Shown one piece after another: positions 24,012 to 32,466 of a stretch of DNA of 43,876 nt. Source of the stretch: an uncultured Spartobacteria bacterium (lineage in GTDB: Bacteria; Verrucomicrobiota; Verrucomicrobiia; Chthoniobacterales; Chthoniobacteraceae); NCBI GenBank assembly GCA_903919125.1, contig CAIXGS010000063.1:1-43876 (forward strand). The letters are read 5' to 3'. Both the position numbers and the translations under genes were made by a program. The notes beneath the pieces are model-generated. The model did not search any database. It was not told the DNA's origin and saw only the letters and a list, made by a program, of their open reading frames with translations. Numbering within the stretch: the first letter of the stretch is position 1; the number at the start of each line of letters is the position of its first letter.

Positions 24012-25988
24012 TTAAGGAAGCTGCCAATGTTCGTCGAAGAACCCCGCATTTTGAATGGCACTGGGCGCTAAATCACTGGGCGGAGTGGTTAGATCCACAA
24101 TCGCCCAATCGGGAAGCTTTGGGGTTTGGAGAGCATTCGTGGTGTCACTGCCTTGACGAAACGTAAAAGTGCTGTTGAGGACAACGTAACGTCCGGGGGC
24201 AAGAGGATTGGGGTAAACCAGCACGGGCACGTGGGAAGCAGCGGGATAGACCTCCTTGCCGAAGCGCAACTCCTTGGCGTCCCAATGCAGCGGTAAGCGA
24301 GTTTGATTGGGCACCTTGAGGGAAAGCAGTCTACCAAGAAAAAGGTTAGAACTAGGATCCCCCCAAAGTACGAGATGATTGTTCGCCATGAGCTCGGGAG
24401 TGACTTCCGTGTCGGCCACCACACGAATTTCCCCGCGAAATACAACGCGCCACTGGGCAATTGCGCGCTGCATTTCCGCGTTGGCCCAAGCATCAACCAT
24501 TGGGAAAAGCGCTTTTCCTGTGGGCCGCACAAAGACGAAGGATTCTTGAAACGCATCGTCAATCGGCCCCTGAAGACCGTGGCGTTTGCGCAGTCCGTTA
24601 TCGGAAGCGGCGACCATTCCCCAGCTTTTCCCTGTCTTTTGAAGACGCAGCGGCGCGCCGTTTGGAGCCGAGAGCGTTTGCCCATCGCAATTAATTTTCC
24701 AACCACCCTGTTGCCCCCAAGCCTCCGGCGGAAAAAGTGTAAAGCTCGTAACCCCCTTCGTCTGAACAGAGATCGCTCCTTGCCCAATGTGAGCGGCGGT
24801 GATTGTGGACTCCTCCCAATGACGCTCGAGAGAGTTAATTTTCACCCAGTCCATGCGGTTGTAGCGAAGGGTGTAGGTGGTGATGTGCACTTTTTCCGGC
24901 GCATCCGCAGAACCCTTAGTCGCGGCAGCATCCACGAGGGTAGCGACTTCTAGCTTTGTGGCTGGATGGTATTTATGGCCGGTGGCTGGCCCGATCAGAT
25001 GCGGGAGGAGGATGCCCTTTTCCGCGGCTGCGGCAACCATGAGATCGGCGGCCTGCTTTTGGGCATCGACCTCGCCAGAGTAAACAACCATGGGGCGATT
25101 GGCGAGGTTTGCAACGTATCCAGGAACGTCATAGAGGCGCCACAGAACTTGTTCCCACCACGGAGGAACCGGTTTACCCGGAGCAAAAACTTTAGCGTAC
25201 TGAGCCGTTTCCACAAAACCGGCACCGGGATTGGAAACCGCCCACTTCGAGGTGTAATGGGCCGCGAGATGCCAGCAACCCGCTCCTCCCATTGAAAAGC
25301 CACGAAGAGCGATGTGTTGAGGGTCGGCACGGTATTGGGAAAGGGCGTGTTCGAGGGATTCGAGCACATCCGTTTCGCCGGCGAACTTGAAGCCGTTACA
25401 GAAGCGACCGTAGGGGTGCAGCACGAAAGTCTCCGTGGGGATGAACTCGCTTTTACCCTTGAGTCGATCCGTGAGAAAGGCGAGTTCGCTCAATTTGTCG
25501 TTGCGCCCGTGCAACCAGATGTCGAGGCGAGGGTGCTCGTTACGGGTCTCCAGTGGCACGATGATGCCGTAAGGCTGCACGGAGCCGTCGATGCGGGAAC
25601 GGAAGCCGCGCACCACGCCTCCCGTTGCGCGGGTCCAGGGAGCGTCGCCAGTTTTCAGGGCGTCGAGACGGGCGCGAGCTTCCTTGAGCAAAGCGGCTGC
25701 GGCATCAGGCTGCTTGAGGTCGTAGAACTCGTTCCATTCTAGGGCACGGCGCACAGCGATGGGAAAAATTTCGATATCGGGGAGGAGCGCTGCGAGCCAA
25801 GGCTCGAGTTGACCTGCTTTCACTACAGCGTCGAAATCCGCTTGAAATTGGGCGAGATCGGCGGCAAGCGCTGCGCGGGATTGCTCTGGGATTTCGATGC
25901 CAAGGGGCGGAGACTTGGCGGTAGGCGTCTGAGCAAATCCAAGCTGAATCGACGCCAAAAACAGTGCAGACAGGGTGAAAACTTTCAT
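24012..25988 (-). CDS. Exported prolyl-oligopeptidase-type alpha/beta hydrolase
   Basis: This 658-residue protein has a Sec signal (MKVFTLSALFLASIQLGFAQ). A helical lead of about 100 residues is followed by a hydrolase core with RLDIWLHGRND (oxyanion region), catalytic Ser232 in LRGFSMGGAG, a probable acid in VVYSGEVDAQKQ and His in GPATGHKYHP. About 270 further residues, beta-rich and without a recognised domain, form the C-terminal half. These proteins are annotated as prolyl oligopeptidase family, but many are carbohydrate esterases or feruloyl-type enzymes; peptidase activity is not established. It lies between the pyruvyl-transferase-like gene (74-base gap) and the double esterase (97-base gap) on the same strand, a run of exported enzymes. 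Confidence 0.82.
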   Translation of the reverse strand: MKVFTLSALFLASIQLGFAQTPTAKSPPLGIEIPEQSRAALAADLAQFQADFDAVVKAGQLEPWLAALLPDIEIFPIAVRRALEWNEFYDLKQPDAAAALLKEARARLDALKTGDAPWTRATGGVVRGFRSRIDGSVQPYGIIVPLETRNEHPRLDIWLHGRNDKLSELAFLTDRLKGKSEFIPTETFVLHPYGRFCNGFKFAGETDVLESLEHALSQYRADPQHIALRGFSMGGAGCWHLAAHYTSKWAVSNPGAGFVETAQYAKVFAPGKPVPPWWEQVLWRLYDVPGYVANLANRPMVVYSGEVDAQKQAADLMVAAAAEKGILLPHLIGPATGHKYHPATKLEVATLVDAAATKGSADAPEKVHITTYTLRYNRMDWVKINSLERHWEESTITAAHIGQGAISVQTKGVTSFTLFPPEAWGQQGGWKINCDGQTLSAPNGAPLRLQKTGKSWGMVAASDNGLRKRHGLQGPIDDAFQESFVFVRPTGKALFPMVDAWANAEMQRAIAQWRVVFRGEIRVVADTEVTPELMANNHLVLWGDPSSNLFLGRLLSLKVPNQTRLPLHWDAKELRFGKEVYPAASHVPVLVYPNPLAPGRYVVLNSTFTFRQGSDTTNALQTPKLPDWAIVDLTTPPSDLAPSAIQNAGFFDEHWQLP

Positions 25989-26062
25989 TGGGGGAAGGCC
26001 ACGCTACAGGATCCGCCCAGTTGTGACAATCGGGTAAGAGTGCCCCGAGTCTGCGTTGGAAA

Positions 26063-27301
26063 TCAGCTACCTTTAGCGCACGCCAATCTTACGCGAGCCA
26101 TGGCAGAGGTCTGGCGTTCTTGCAGGATGGCTTGAGCCCTGTGCACCCTGCTCGCCGCAGCCGCGGGATCTTTCGCAATGGAAAGCACTGCAGGCACGAT
26201 CCCAGCTAATTCCCCCTCTTGATCCAGGTCGAAAAGCCATTCGCCTAGTCCGATATCTTTCCACATATTACCCTTGGAGGTCTGTTCGGCCCAACGGCAC
26301 ACAATCGCCGGAATCCCGTTGCCAATGCACATGATTGGCGAATGCATCTCGTTACCAAAAAGCCCTGCGCTGTGCGTATAGACGCTCAACGCCTCGTCGG
26401 TGAGCCAATAGTCGGGCCGCCAGACCACTCGCGACTTCACCGCCTCCGGTAATGGGTCGAGAAGAATCTCCTTACCCAACTCCATCTGAGTGCGATCCTC
26501 GGGGCAAATGAGCACCTTGAGTTCCGTCTGCTTGACGATCTGGATAATTGCCTCCCGCAACTGCGCGTGATCGTGCTCCTTGAACTCGTCGTTGCGCTTT
26601 TGCTTGGCCGCGTCAAAAGGCCGCTCCTTTTTAATAAGCCAGTACGGAGTGTTGCGATAGCGCGGGATGCAACACATGAACTTGCCGGAAATCAGCCCGT
26701 TGACCTGCAAGAAAGCCGCGGCTTTTTCCTCATTGCGCAAGTCCGTGGCGAACGCACCATCCGGCCCGAATTCCATCACCGGACACTTCGCCCCCGCCTC
26801 CTGCGCCGCCCGAAGTGAGACGGAATCCCTAAAGTAAACGAACTGCGCGCCGTTGAATATTTCGAGTGTAGCCTGGCTGTGCTGACTCGCTGTGATTCCT
26901 AAAATGCCGTACGGCTTTTCGCCTAGTTGCCGCCAGCGGGCCACATCTTTTTCGGCAACGAGCGAGGGCCCCGAGCCGTGCAAAAGAAAGTCATTTTCGT
27001 CGTAGAGCCCCTGAAGATCGGCATTTCCAGACTGAATTTTTAGCTTCGGGAAACGGCGCTGCAACATCTCACCCACCCCGTTATCCACGCTACTGGGCCA
27101 CAGGGTAATTTGCGCAGCGGGAAAATGCCTTTCCAACAACGCTAGCATCCCTGGCGTGTGGGCGATGTCGCCGATATTCACAGTCTGCCAAGACGACCTC
27201 AGAACGACTCGCGGGGCCCGCTGTCCCTCACTGGCACCAGCAAATCGCGCGGTCAGTGTGGCGAGGAATGAGGCTTCAAGAAAGCGACGTCGGGAGAACA
27301 T
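26063..27301 (-). CDS. Polysaccharide pyruvyl transferase-like protein with a Tat signal
   Basis: This is a 412-residue protein of the polysaccharide pyruvyl transferase (PS_pyruv_trans) family. It has NIGDIAHTPGMLALLERHFP near the N-terminus, HGSGPSLVAEKDVARW, GFDRDS-like FVYFRDSVSLRAAQEAG and a C-terminal HSAGLFGNEMHSPIMCIGNG. Family enzymes use PEP to add ketal pyruvate to exopolysaccharides, normally in the cytoplasm. Here the N-terminus is MFSRRRFLEASFLATLTARF, a twin-arginine signal (SRRRFLE then a hydrophobic stretch), so the protein appears to be exported, where PEP should be scarce. It may therefore use a different substrate. ATG 27301 is divergent from yceH. It heads the run of exported enzymes. 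Confidence 0.75.
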   Translation of the reverse strand: MFSRRRFLEASFLATLTARFAGASEGQRAPRVVLRSSWQTVNIGDIAHTPGMLALLERHFPAAQITLWPSSVDNGVGEMLQRRFPKLKIQSGNADLQGLYDENDFLLHGSGPSLVAEKDVARWRQLGEKPYGILGITASQHSQATLEIFNGAQFVYFRDSVSLRAAQEAGAKCPVMEFGPDGAFATDLRNEEKAAAFLQVNGLISGKFMCCIPRYRNTPYWLIKKERPFDAAKQKRNDEFKEHDHAQLREAIIQIVKQTELKVLICPEDRTQMELGKEILLDPLPEAVKSRVVWRPDYWLTDEALSVYTHSAGLFGNEMHSPIMCIGNGIPAIVCRWAEQTSKGNMWKDIGLGEWLFDLDQEGELAGIVPAVLSIAKDPAAAASRVHRAQAILQERQTSAMARVRLACAKGS

Positions 27302-27419
27302 TAGGCCATTTAAAGCCCAAATCCTTCTTCAGGAGAAGCTCGAAGCGACTCAGCGGTATCGGAATTGCCTCTTCCCGTATTTTCTCCCCTTAATCCGCGA
27401 CTGCCGATTTAATCCCCGC

Positions 27420-28190
27420 ATGGACACACTGCATCCCGAAAACGACGCGCCAGACCACGCCCAGAGCACCGGCCTTCAATTCAAGCTCTCCGAAGTCGCC
27501 GCGCGGGCACTCGGCTGTCTGCTCGAAAAGGAACTTTCCACCCCAGACGCCTATCCCTTGACGCTCAACGGGCTGGTCAACGCCTGTAACCAGCGCAGTA
27601 ATCGTGACCCGATTATGGCCCTTTCCTCCTCAGAAGTAGAGGTGGGCGTGGATGAGTTGCGCGTGCAGAAACTCGCCGTCTGGTTTTCTGGGGCGGAGTC
27701 GCGGGTTCCGAAGTTCAAGCACAAGCTCGAACAAGTCTTCGCCCTGGACGAAACCCATCGTGCCGCTTTTGCCGAACTGCTCCTGCGCGGCCCACAGACG
27801 GCGGCCCAACTACGCGCGAATGCCCAACGCATGGCGCCCATGCCAGAAGCCGAGGCGTTTGACTCGTTGCTGGAAGCCTTATCAAACCATCCGGCGGGAC
27901 CATTGGTTAAAAAACTTCCCAGACAACTCGGCAAAAAAGAGGCACGCTGGGCGCAACTCCTTACTGGAGAACCGGCGGTTCAAACCGAGCCCGAACCAAT
28001 TTTTCGACCAACCCCAGCCCCATCCACTTCGACCGCGGACTTGGAGCGACGCGTCTCAGATTTGGAGTTGCTGGTGCAATTGCTGCAGGAACAAATGAGC
28101 GCGGTGTTAACGACAGCGACTACGACGCCTGCGAAGCTTTCCGACGGCGAAGTTCCGCAGGAAGAATCACAAGGCGATACGCTCCCTTGA
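27420..28190 (+). CDS. yceH: YceH family (DUF480) protein
   Basis: The 256-residue protein belongs to the YceH/DUF480 family. It shows LSEVAARALGCLLEKELSTPDAYPLTLNGLVNACNQRSNRDP, a tandem winged-helix pattern, and then the second wing region AAFAELLLRGPQTAAQLRANAQRM. A Pro/Thr-rich linker and a short C-terminal coiled coil (ADLERRVSDLELLVQLLQEQ) follow. The family's role is unsettled; the fold suggests DNA or protein binding. The frame runs upstream to 27156, inside the divergent gene, but ATG 27420 fits the family start. The 118-bp gap to the minus-strand neighbour must hold both promoters. Confidence 0.88.
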   Translation: MDTLHPENDAPDHAQSTGLQFKLSEVAARALGCLLEKELSTPDAYPLTLNGLVNACNQRSNRDPIMALSSSEVEVGVDELRVQKLAVWFSGAESRVPKFKHKLEQVFALDETHRAAFAELLLRGPQTAAQLRANAQRMAPMPEAEAFDSLLEALSNHPAGPLVKKLPRQLGKKEARWAQLLTGEPAVQTEPEPIFRPTPAPSTSTADLERRVSDLELLVQLLQEQMSAVLTTATTTPAKLSDGEVPQEESQGDTLP

Positions 28191-28262
28191 GGGAAAAATC
28201 TCACGCTAGAGACAATCTAACGCTGAAGCGCCTTCCTAAAGACGTTTGCCGAGCGAAATCAA

Positions 28263-28445
28263 CTAACTCGTTTTAGCGATGATTTCCTCAGGAGTCTCTT
28301 CCACGGCGGCAACCTCCGCTCCGGAAGATACCAGAAGCGTATAACTGAGGCCACTTGCAGCAACCAGTTTCATACTGTCAACGTTATCTAAATTGATCCA
28401 AATATTTTTACCATCAACGCTTTGAGTGAGTTTAACAAATTTCAT
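28263..28445 (-). CDS. 60-residue FlbD-like small protein
   Basis: The product MKFVKLTQSVDGKNIWINLD... has an alternating beta pattern and ends VEETPEEIIAKTS. This resembles the small FlbD/SwrD-type family (short beta domain plus a C-terminal EVxEKI helix). No flagellar genes are nearby, so a flagellar role is not implied. It converges with yceH, with 72 bases between. The ATG at 28445 has no Shine-Dalgarno sequence. Amino-acid composition and the compact fold pattern favour a real gene. Confidence 0.55.
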   Translation of the reverse strand: MKFVKLTQSVDGKNIWINLDNVDSMKLVAASGLSYTLLVSSGAEVAAVEETPEEIIAKTS

Positions 28446-28784
28446 AAGACTATAATTGCTTAAATTAACGGAGAATCAGTGAGCTGTTTAGGATGCTGGG
28501 AATAAACCGCCGAAATTGAGGGAAACATTTTCAAGCTTCGACCGTTCCAACAAAGCAGCGCTTGTGCCACGCCTTGCCAACGTAAGGAAAGGGCTTACAT
28601 CACTCCGGAACAAGGTTCTTCAAGTGACATTTCTGAAAACCGCAACCCTCTCCCATCACTCCAGTGGCATAGAATTTTAACAACTTTGCGCAGCAACCTT
28701 GACCCAGCCACAGTTGGCTTTACTCTCGGTTGCCTTGCTGGGCCTCATCCCTAATCCGGGTCCAGTCAGGCACCCACCCCGGTC
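28446..28784. other. 339-bp divergent intergenic region
   Basis: The region lies between the divergent FlbD-like and DUF4388 genes and must contain both promoters. A TTGACC (about 28699) with TACTCT 16 bases further is a weak sigma-70 candidate for the plus-strand gene. Nothing else was recognised. Confidence 0.3.
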
Positions 28785-29984
28785 ATGTTTCAGAAAGTCC
28801 TCGTTATTGATGAACAGCCAGCTTGCGCTGAACTGGCCGAGAAGATCCTTGCCCAACAATATCCCGGGGCGCCGGTAGACATATTGTACGCAGAGTCGGG
28901 AATGGACGCATTCGATAGACTTCAAGTCGCTCTTCCCGAACTAATTATCCTTTCAGATTCGCTACCAGACCTCACCACAGAGGCCATCCTGTTACGCCTC
29001 GCAGGAGATCCCCTAACCGCTCAGATTCCCGTCTGTCTGGCAAATGCATCTGGAGAAGCCGACGCACTCGAAGATCGTTACGCAAACCTCCGCAAAGTCG
29101 TGGTCAGCCCAATGGGCAGGGACGCGGTTTCAGAGCTTCTCGCCAAGGTCGTTTCCGCACCTCGCCCCGTGCGCGGTCACACGGAGGGTGCCGCACAAGA
29201 TTCTTCCCGCGTTGCTTTTAGCGGGCACACCGGCTTTTTTCATTTGCAAGCTGCCTTGCAGATGGCTCACGGCGACCGACTCACTGGAGTTTTACGTATC
29301 TTCATAGATCGCTCCCCTGTTGAACTTTACGTGAGTAAAGGCCGTTTCGTTTTGGCCACTACGCGAAACCACACTCTTTACTGCAGGGAATCCCCCGTCG
29401 TTCTGGACATGGCTTCCCTTGGTCAAATCACAGAGGCGCAGCAGGGTCAGTCAATTTCCGGATGCCCGTTATTCTTGTATCTTGGACTCAAAGGATTGCT
29501 TCCACAAGAGGATGTCGTTCCCCTGATCCGGGAGCATGGCCATCGTCTTTTTGCCACCATCTGGTCTGCGGGACGCGTCCCATTTGAATTTGAGCGCATG
29601 GAGAACCTGCCAGAGTTCGTCGCAAAATTCCCCGCTTCTGGCGACGATGCGGACAACTGGGTTCTAGTTTCGCTGAGGCACTCTGCAATGGCAGAACTTC
29701 CTCTTTCCCTGCGCATTGTCGAAACAGGCTCGCCCGTGTACACACGTCGCGGCTCGGAACTCGTCCAGAGACTGCGCCTCACAGATCATGAATCTCGCTT
29801 TGCCGCAGGCGTTAACGGTGCAGAGTCGCTGCTGTCGCTCGCCAAGCGTACCGCAGTCGACATGAAAGAGGCTCGCGAAATGGTGTTCCGTTTTGTAACT
29901 CTGGGGATCATGGACTATTGGACGGGCTTGGGGCTCCCAGGAGCTGCTCTACCATCGACCCGACGCAGACCCACCGCGGTGTAA
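28785..29984 (+). CDS. Degenerate receiver + DUF4388 (PatA-like) protein
   Basis: The 399-residue protein has an N-terminal receiver fold (VLVIDEQPACAELAEKIL, about 5-115) followed by a DUF4388-type domain from about residue 150. The latter is visible as GFFHLQAALQMAHGDRLTGVLRI and VELYVSKGRFVLATTRN, the strand/Gly pattern of this family. Alignment by eye to CheY-type receivers puts Ser57 at the phosphoacceptor site (PELIILSDSLPD, Asp one residue later) and Ser108 at the Lys site (VVVSPMG), so it is probably not phosphorylated in the usual way. DUF4388 proteins occur with PatA-like regulators and type IV pilus/gliding systems; none are present here. Starts at ATG 28785; no Shine-Dalgarno sequence. 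Confidence 0.75.
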   Translation: MFQKVLVIDEQPACAELAEKILAQQYPGAPVDILYAESGMDAFDRLQVALPELIILSDSLPDLTTEAILLRLAGDPLTAQIPVCLANASGEADALEDRYANLRKVVVSPMGRDAVSELLAKVVSAPRPVRGHTEGAAQDSSRVAFSGHTGFFHLQAALQMAHGDRLTGVLRIFIDRSPVELYVSKGRFVLATTRNHTLYCRESPVVLDMASLGQITEAQQGQSISGCPLFLYLGLKGLLPQEDVVPLIREHGHRLFATIWSAGRVPFEFERMENLPEFVAKFPASGDDADNWVLVSLRHSAMAELPLSLRIVETGSPVYTRRGSELVQRLRLTDHESRFAAGVNGAESLLSLAKRTAVDMKEAREMVFRFVTLGIMDYWTGLGLPGAALPSTRRRPTAV

Positions 29985-30013
29985 CCCCACCGCTTGAGCC
30001 TTTGCGGAACGCT

Positions 30014-30071
30014 TTCCCCGCTCCCTCACATCGGGCCGAAAACTCAGGATTGAGGTTGCCGCAGCGGGGAA
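30014..30071 (+). other. Perfect 9-bp inverted repeat before xseB
   Basis: TTCCCCGCT (30014-30022) and AGCGGGGAA (30063-30071) are exact complements separated by 40 bases, ending 20 bases before the xseB start. They could form an mRNA stem that masks or exposes the start region, or terminate the upstream transcript. There is no T-tract. Confidence 0.35.
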
Positions 30072-30091
30072 CTACTCTCATTCGATTATCC

Positions 30092-30418
30092 ATGGCAAAA
30101 ACCACCCACAAACCGACTGAACCCACTTTTGAGTCCGCCTTGGAGCGCCTCGAGCAAATTGTGAGTGAAATGGAAGGCGACAAATTGCCATTGGAAGAGC
30201 TTTTGGGCCGTTACGAGGAAGGCACTCGCTTGGTTAAGGTTTGCCAGGAACGCCTCACCTCCGCTGAGAGGCGAATAGAGCTCATCACTAAAAATGCGGC
30301 GGGTGGAGTAACTCTGACAGAATTCGATCCAACCTCCCCACCGCCTGTTGCTGAACCGGCACAGCGCAGCGCTCCGGCGAAACGGCCGCCCGCAGACGAC
30401 GAAGTGAGCCTATTCTAA
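30092..30418 (+). CDS. xseB: Exodeoxyribonuclease VII small subunit
   Basis: The 108-residue protein contains the XseB core: TFESALERLEQIVSEMEG, DKLPLEELLGRYEEGTRLVKVC, and QERLTSAERRIELI. The typical family length is about 80; here a Pro/Ala-rich tail of about 35 residues ending DDEVSLF extends it. XseB assembles with the large XseA subunit to degrade single-stranded DNA. XseA is not in this window. The frame opens at 29918, but ATG 30092 gives the normal N-terminus. It lies 80 bases before dxs; in many bacteria xseB, ispA and dxs are adjacent, but ispA is missing here. Confidence 0.92.
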   Translation: MAKTTHKPTEPTFESALERLEQIVSEMEGDKLPLEELLGRYEEGTRLVKVCQERLTSAERRIELITKNAAGGVTLTEFDPTSPPPVAEPAQRSAPAKRPPADDEVSLF

Positions 30419-30498
30419 CTCACTCAGGGGCATGTTGAAACGACGTTACCTGCAGTCGTTGCCCCTCAATCCTCCACCTCATTAAGGACTCATCTTTC

Positions 30499-32424
30499 AT
30501 GGCAACACGGCTTCTTCCTTCCATTACGTCCCCGGCTGGGGTGAAAAAACTCCGCGAACAAGATCTTCCCAATCTTGCCCAAGAAGTTCGCGATGAACTG
30601 GTTCGCGTACTTTCCGAAGACAACCCGACATCAGTGGGCGGCCATCTCGGGCCGAATCTGGGCGTGGTAGAGCTGACCATCGCCATGCACCGTGTCTTCA
30701 GCACGCCTGCCGACAAATTTGTCTTCGACGTCTCGCATCAAGGTTATGTTCACAAATTGCTGACGGGCCGGAATGAGCGCTTCGATACGATTCGTCAATA
30801 CGAGGGGCTCAACGGGTTTTTGTTGCGCAGCGAAAGTCCCCACGATTGCTACGGCGCAGGCCACGCCGGGACTGCTCTTTCGGCAGCGCTGGGGATGGCG
30901 GTGGGGCGTGATTTGCGTGGCGGAGACGAGCACGTGGTCTGCGTCGCTGGTGATGCAGCATTCACCTGCGGAGTGAGTTATGAAGCGATGAACAACGTCG
31001 CGCAGACCAAACGTCTCATCGTCGTCTTGAACGACAATGAATGGTCTATCGCAAAAAATGTGGGTGCCATCGCGTCGTATCTCAATAAAATCGCCACCAG
31101 TCCCGCCTACACGCATTTGCACGAAAAGGCTTCGAACTTCGTCAAGATGATCGGGGGGCAGACGGCGCTCGACTTTGCGCATAAAGTTGAGGCTGGGGTG
31201 AAGAACCTCCTGCTTCCAAGCGTGATTTTCGAGGAACTCGGGTTCCGCTACTACGGTCCGATAGATGGGCACGACATTCCCCTGCTCGTGCAAACTTTTG
31301 AATTTCTCAAAACTCAAAACGAACCGGTTCTGCTACACATCCTGACCCAAAAAGGCAGAGGCTATGCGCCGGCGCTCGCAAAACCGGATAAGTTCCACGG
31401 CCTTGGCAAGTTCGAACCGAAAACCGGTGCCACAAAACCCACCTCCACTCCCACGTATTCGGAGCTTTTTGGCACGACGCTTTCAAAGTTTGCCGAACAA
31501 AACAATAGGCTCGTCGCCATCACGGCCGCGATGCCCACGGGCACCGGTCTGGCGTCTTTTGCGGCAGCCCATCCCACTCGCTATTTTGACGTCGGCATTG
31601 CAGAAGAACACGCGGCACTGTTCGCCTCCGGCCTCGCCACACAGGGGTTCAAACCCTTCCTCGCGATCTACTCGACCTTCATGCAGCGCGCGTACGACAT
31701 GATCGTTCACGACATCGCGCTTCAAAATCTCAACGTCGCACTTTGCATGGACCGGGGCGGCCTTTCTGGCGACGACGGTCCCACTCATCACGGCCTCTTT
31801 GACATCGGCTATCTGCGGCACATTCCCAATCTCGTGTTCTGCACGCCGCGCGACGAAGCGGAGTTCGTCGATATGCTTTGGACGATGAACCACTACAACG
31901 GCCCCATCGCAATACGCTATCCCCGTGGCGTCGGCACCGGAGCCAAACCGGCGGCGCAACCCAAGTTGCTCGACGTCGGAAAGTCGGAGATCGTGCGTCA
32001 TGGCAGCAAACATCCGGTGCGGGTCGCCCTCTTTGGGCTGGGGAACATGTGCGCCGTCGCCGAAGAAACGGCCGCACTTTTGGAAAAACACGGCATTTCT
32101 GCGGCAGTCATCAACCCGCGCTGGATTAAGCCATTAGATACGGGCACGCTGGAATTTTTTGCGCGCTCCGTAGAACTGCTTTGCACCTTTGAAGACCACG
32201 TGCTGCACAACGGCTATGGTTGCGCGGTGATGGAACATTTGGCGGAGGAATGCATCCATCTGCCCATCGTGCGCATCGGATGGCCGGATCAATTCGTGGA
32301 ACACGGGGCCGTGGAAATCCTCCGCAAAAAGCACGGGCTCACAGCGGAAGCAGCGCTGGAACGTATCCTCGCAATACTCCAAGATGTGGCGACTCCAGAA
32401 GCCCATCCTGCGGAAACTGCGTAG
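30499..32424 (+). CDS. dxs: 1-deoxy-D-xylulose-5-phosphate synthase
   Basis: The 641-residue enzyme makes DXP from pyruvate and glyceraldehyde 3-phosphate with thiamine diphosphate, the first step of the MEP isoprenoid pathway. The motifs are GGHLGPNLG (His49), DVSHQGYVHKLLTGR (His80), and the ThDP-binding AGDAAFTCGVSYEAMNN at 150-166, which varies from the usual GDGxxTGG. The catalytic Glu lies in DVGIAEEHAALFASGLA, and HHGLFDIGYLRHIPN and IRYPRG are present in the transketolase central and C-terminal parts. The length is normal. ATG 30499 has AAGGA eleven bases before it. It follows xseB and is the source of C5 units for the squalene/phytoene-synthase-family enzyme. Confidence 0.95.
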   Translation: MATRLLPSITSPAGVKKLREQDLPNLAQEVRDELVRVLSEDNPTSVGGHLGPNLGVVELTIAMHRVFSTPADKFVFDVSHQGYVHKLLTGRNERFDTIRQYEGLNGFLLRSESPHDCYGAGHAGTALSAALGMAVGRDLRGGDEHVVCVAGDAAFTCGVSYEAMNNVAQTKRLIVVLNDNEWSIAKNVGAIASYLNKIATSPAYTHLHEKASNFVKMIGGQTALDFAHKVEAGVKNLLLPSVIFEELGFRYYGPIDGHDIPLLVQTFEFLKTQNEPVLLHILTQKGRGYAPALAKPDKFHGLGKFEPKTGATKPTSTPTYSELFGTTLSKFAEQNNRLVAITAAMPTGTGLASFAAAHPTRYFDVGIAEEHAALFASGLATQGFKPFLAIYSTFMQRAYDMIVHDIALQNLNVALCMDRGGLSGDDGPTHHGLFDIGYLRHIPNLVFCTPRDEAEFVDMLWTMNHYNGPIAIRYPRGVGTGAKPAAQPKLLDVGKSEIVRHGSKHPVRVALFGLGNMCAVAEETAALLEKHGISAAVINPRWIKPLDTGTLEFFARSVELLCTFEDHVLHNGYGCAVMEHLAEECIHLPIVRIGWPDQFVEHGAVEILRKKHGLTAEAALERILAILQDVATPEAHPAETA

Positions 32425-32466
32425 TCGTCCGACTGCATTAGCAACTGTCATTTGCAGGTCACAGCC

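Noticed and set aside
28640-28690. TGGCAT...TTTTA as a sigma-54 promoter
   Set aside because: The -12 GC is absent, so the match to TGGCAC-N5-TTGC is too poor.
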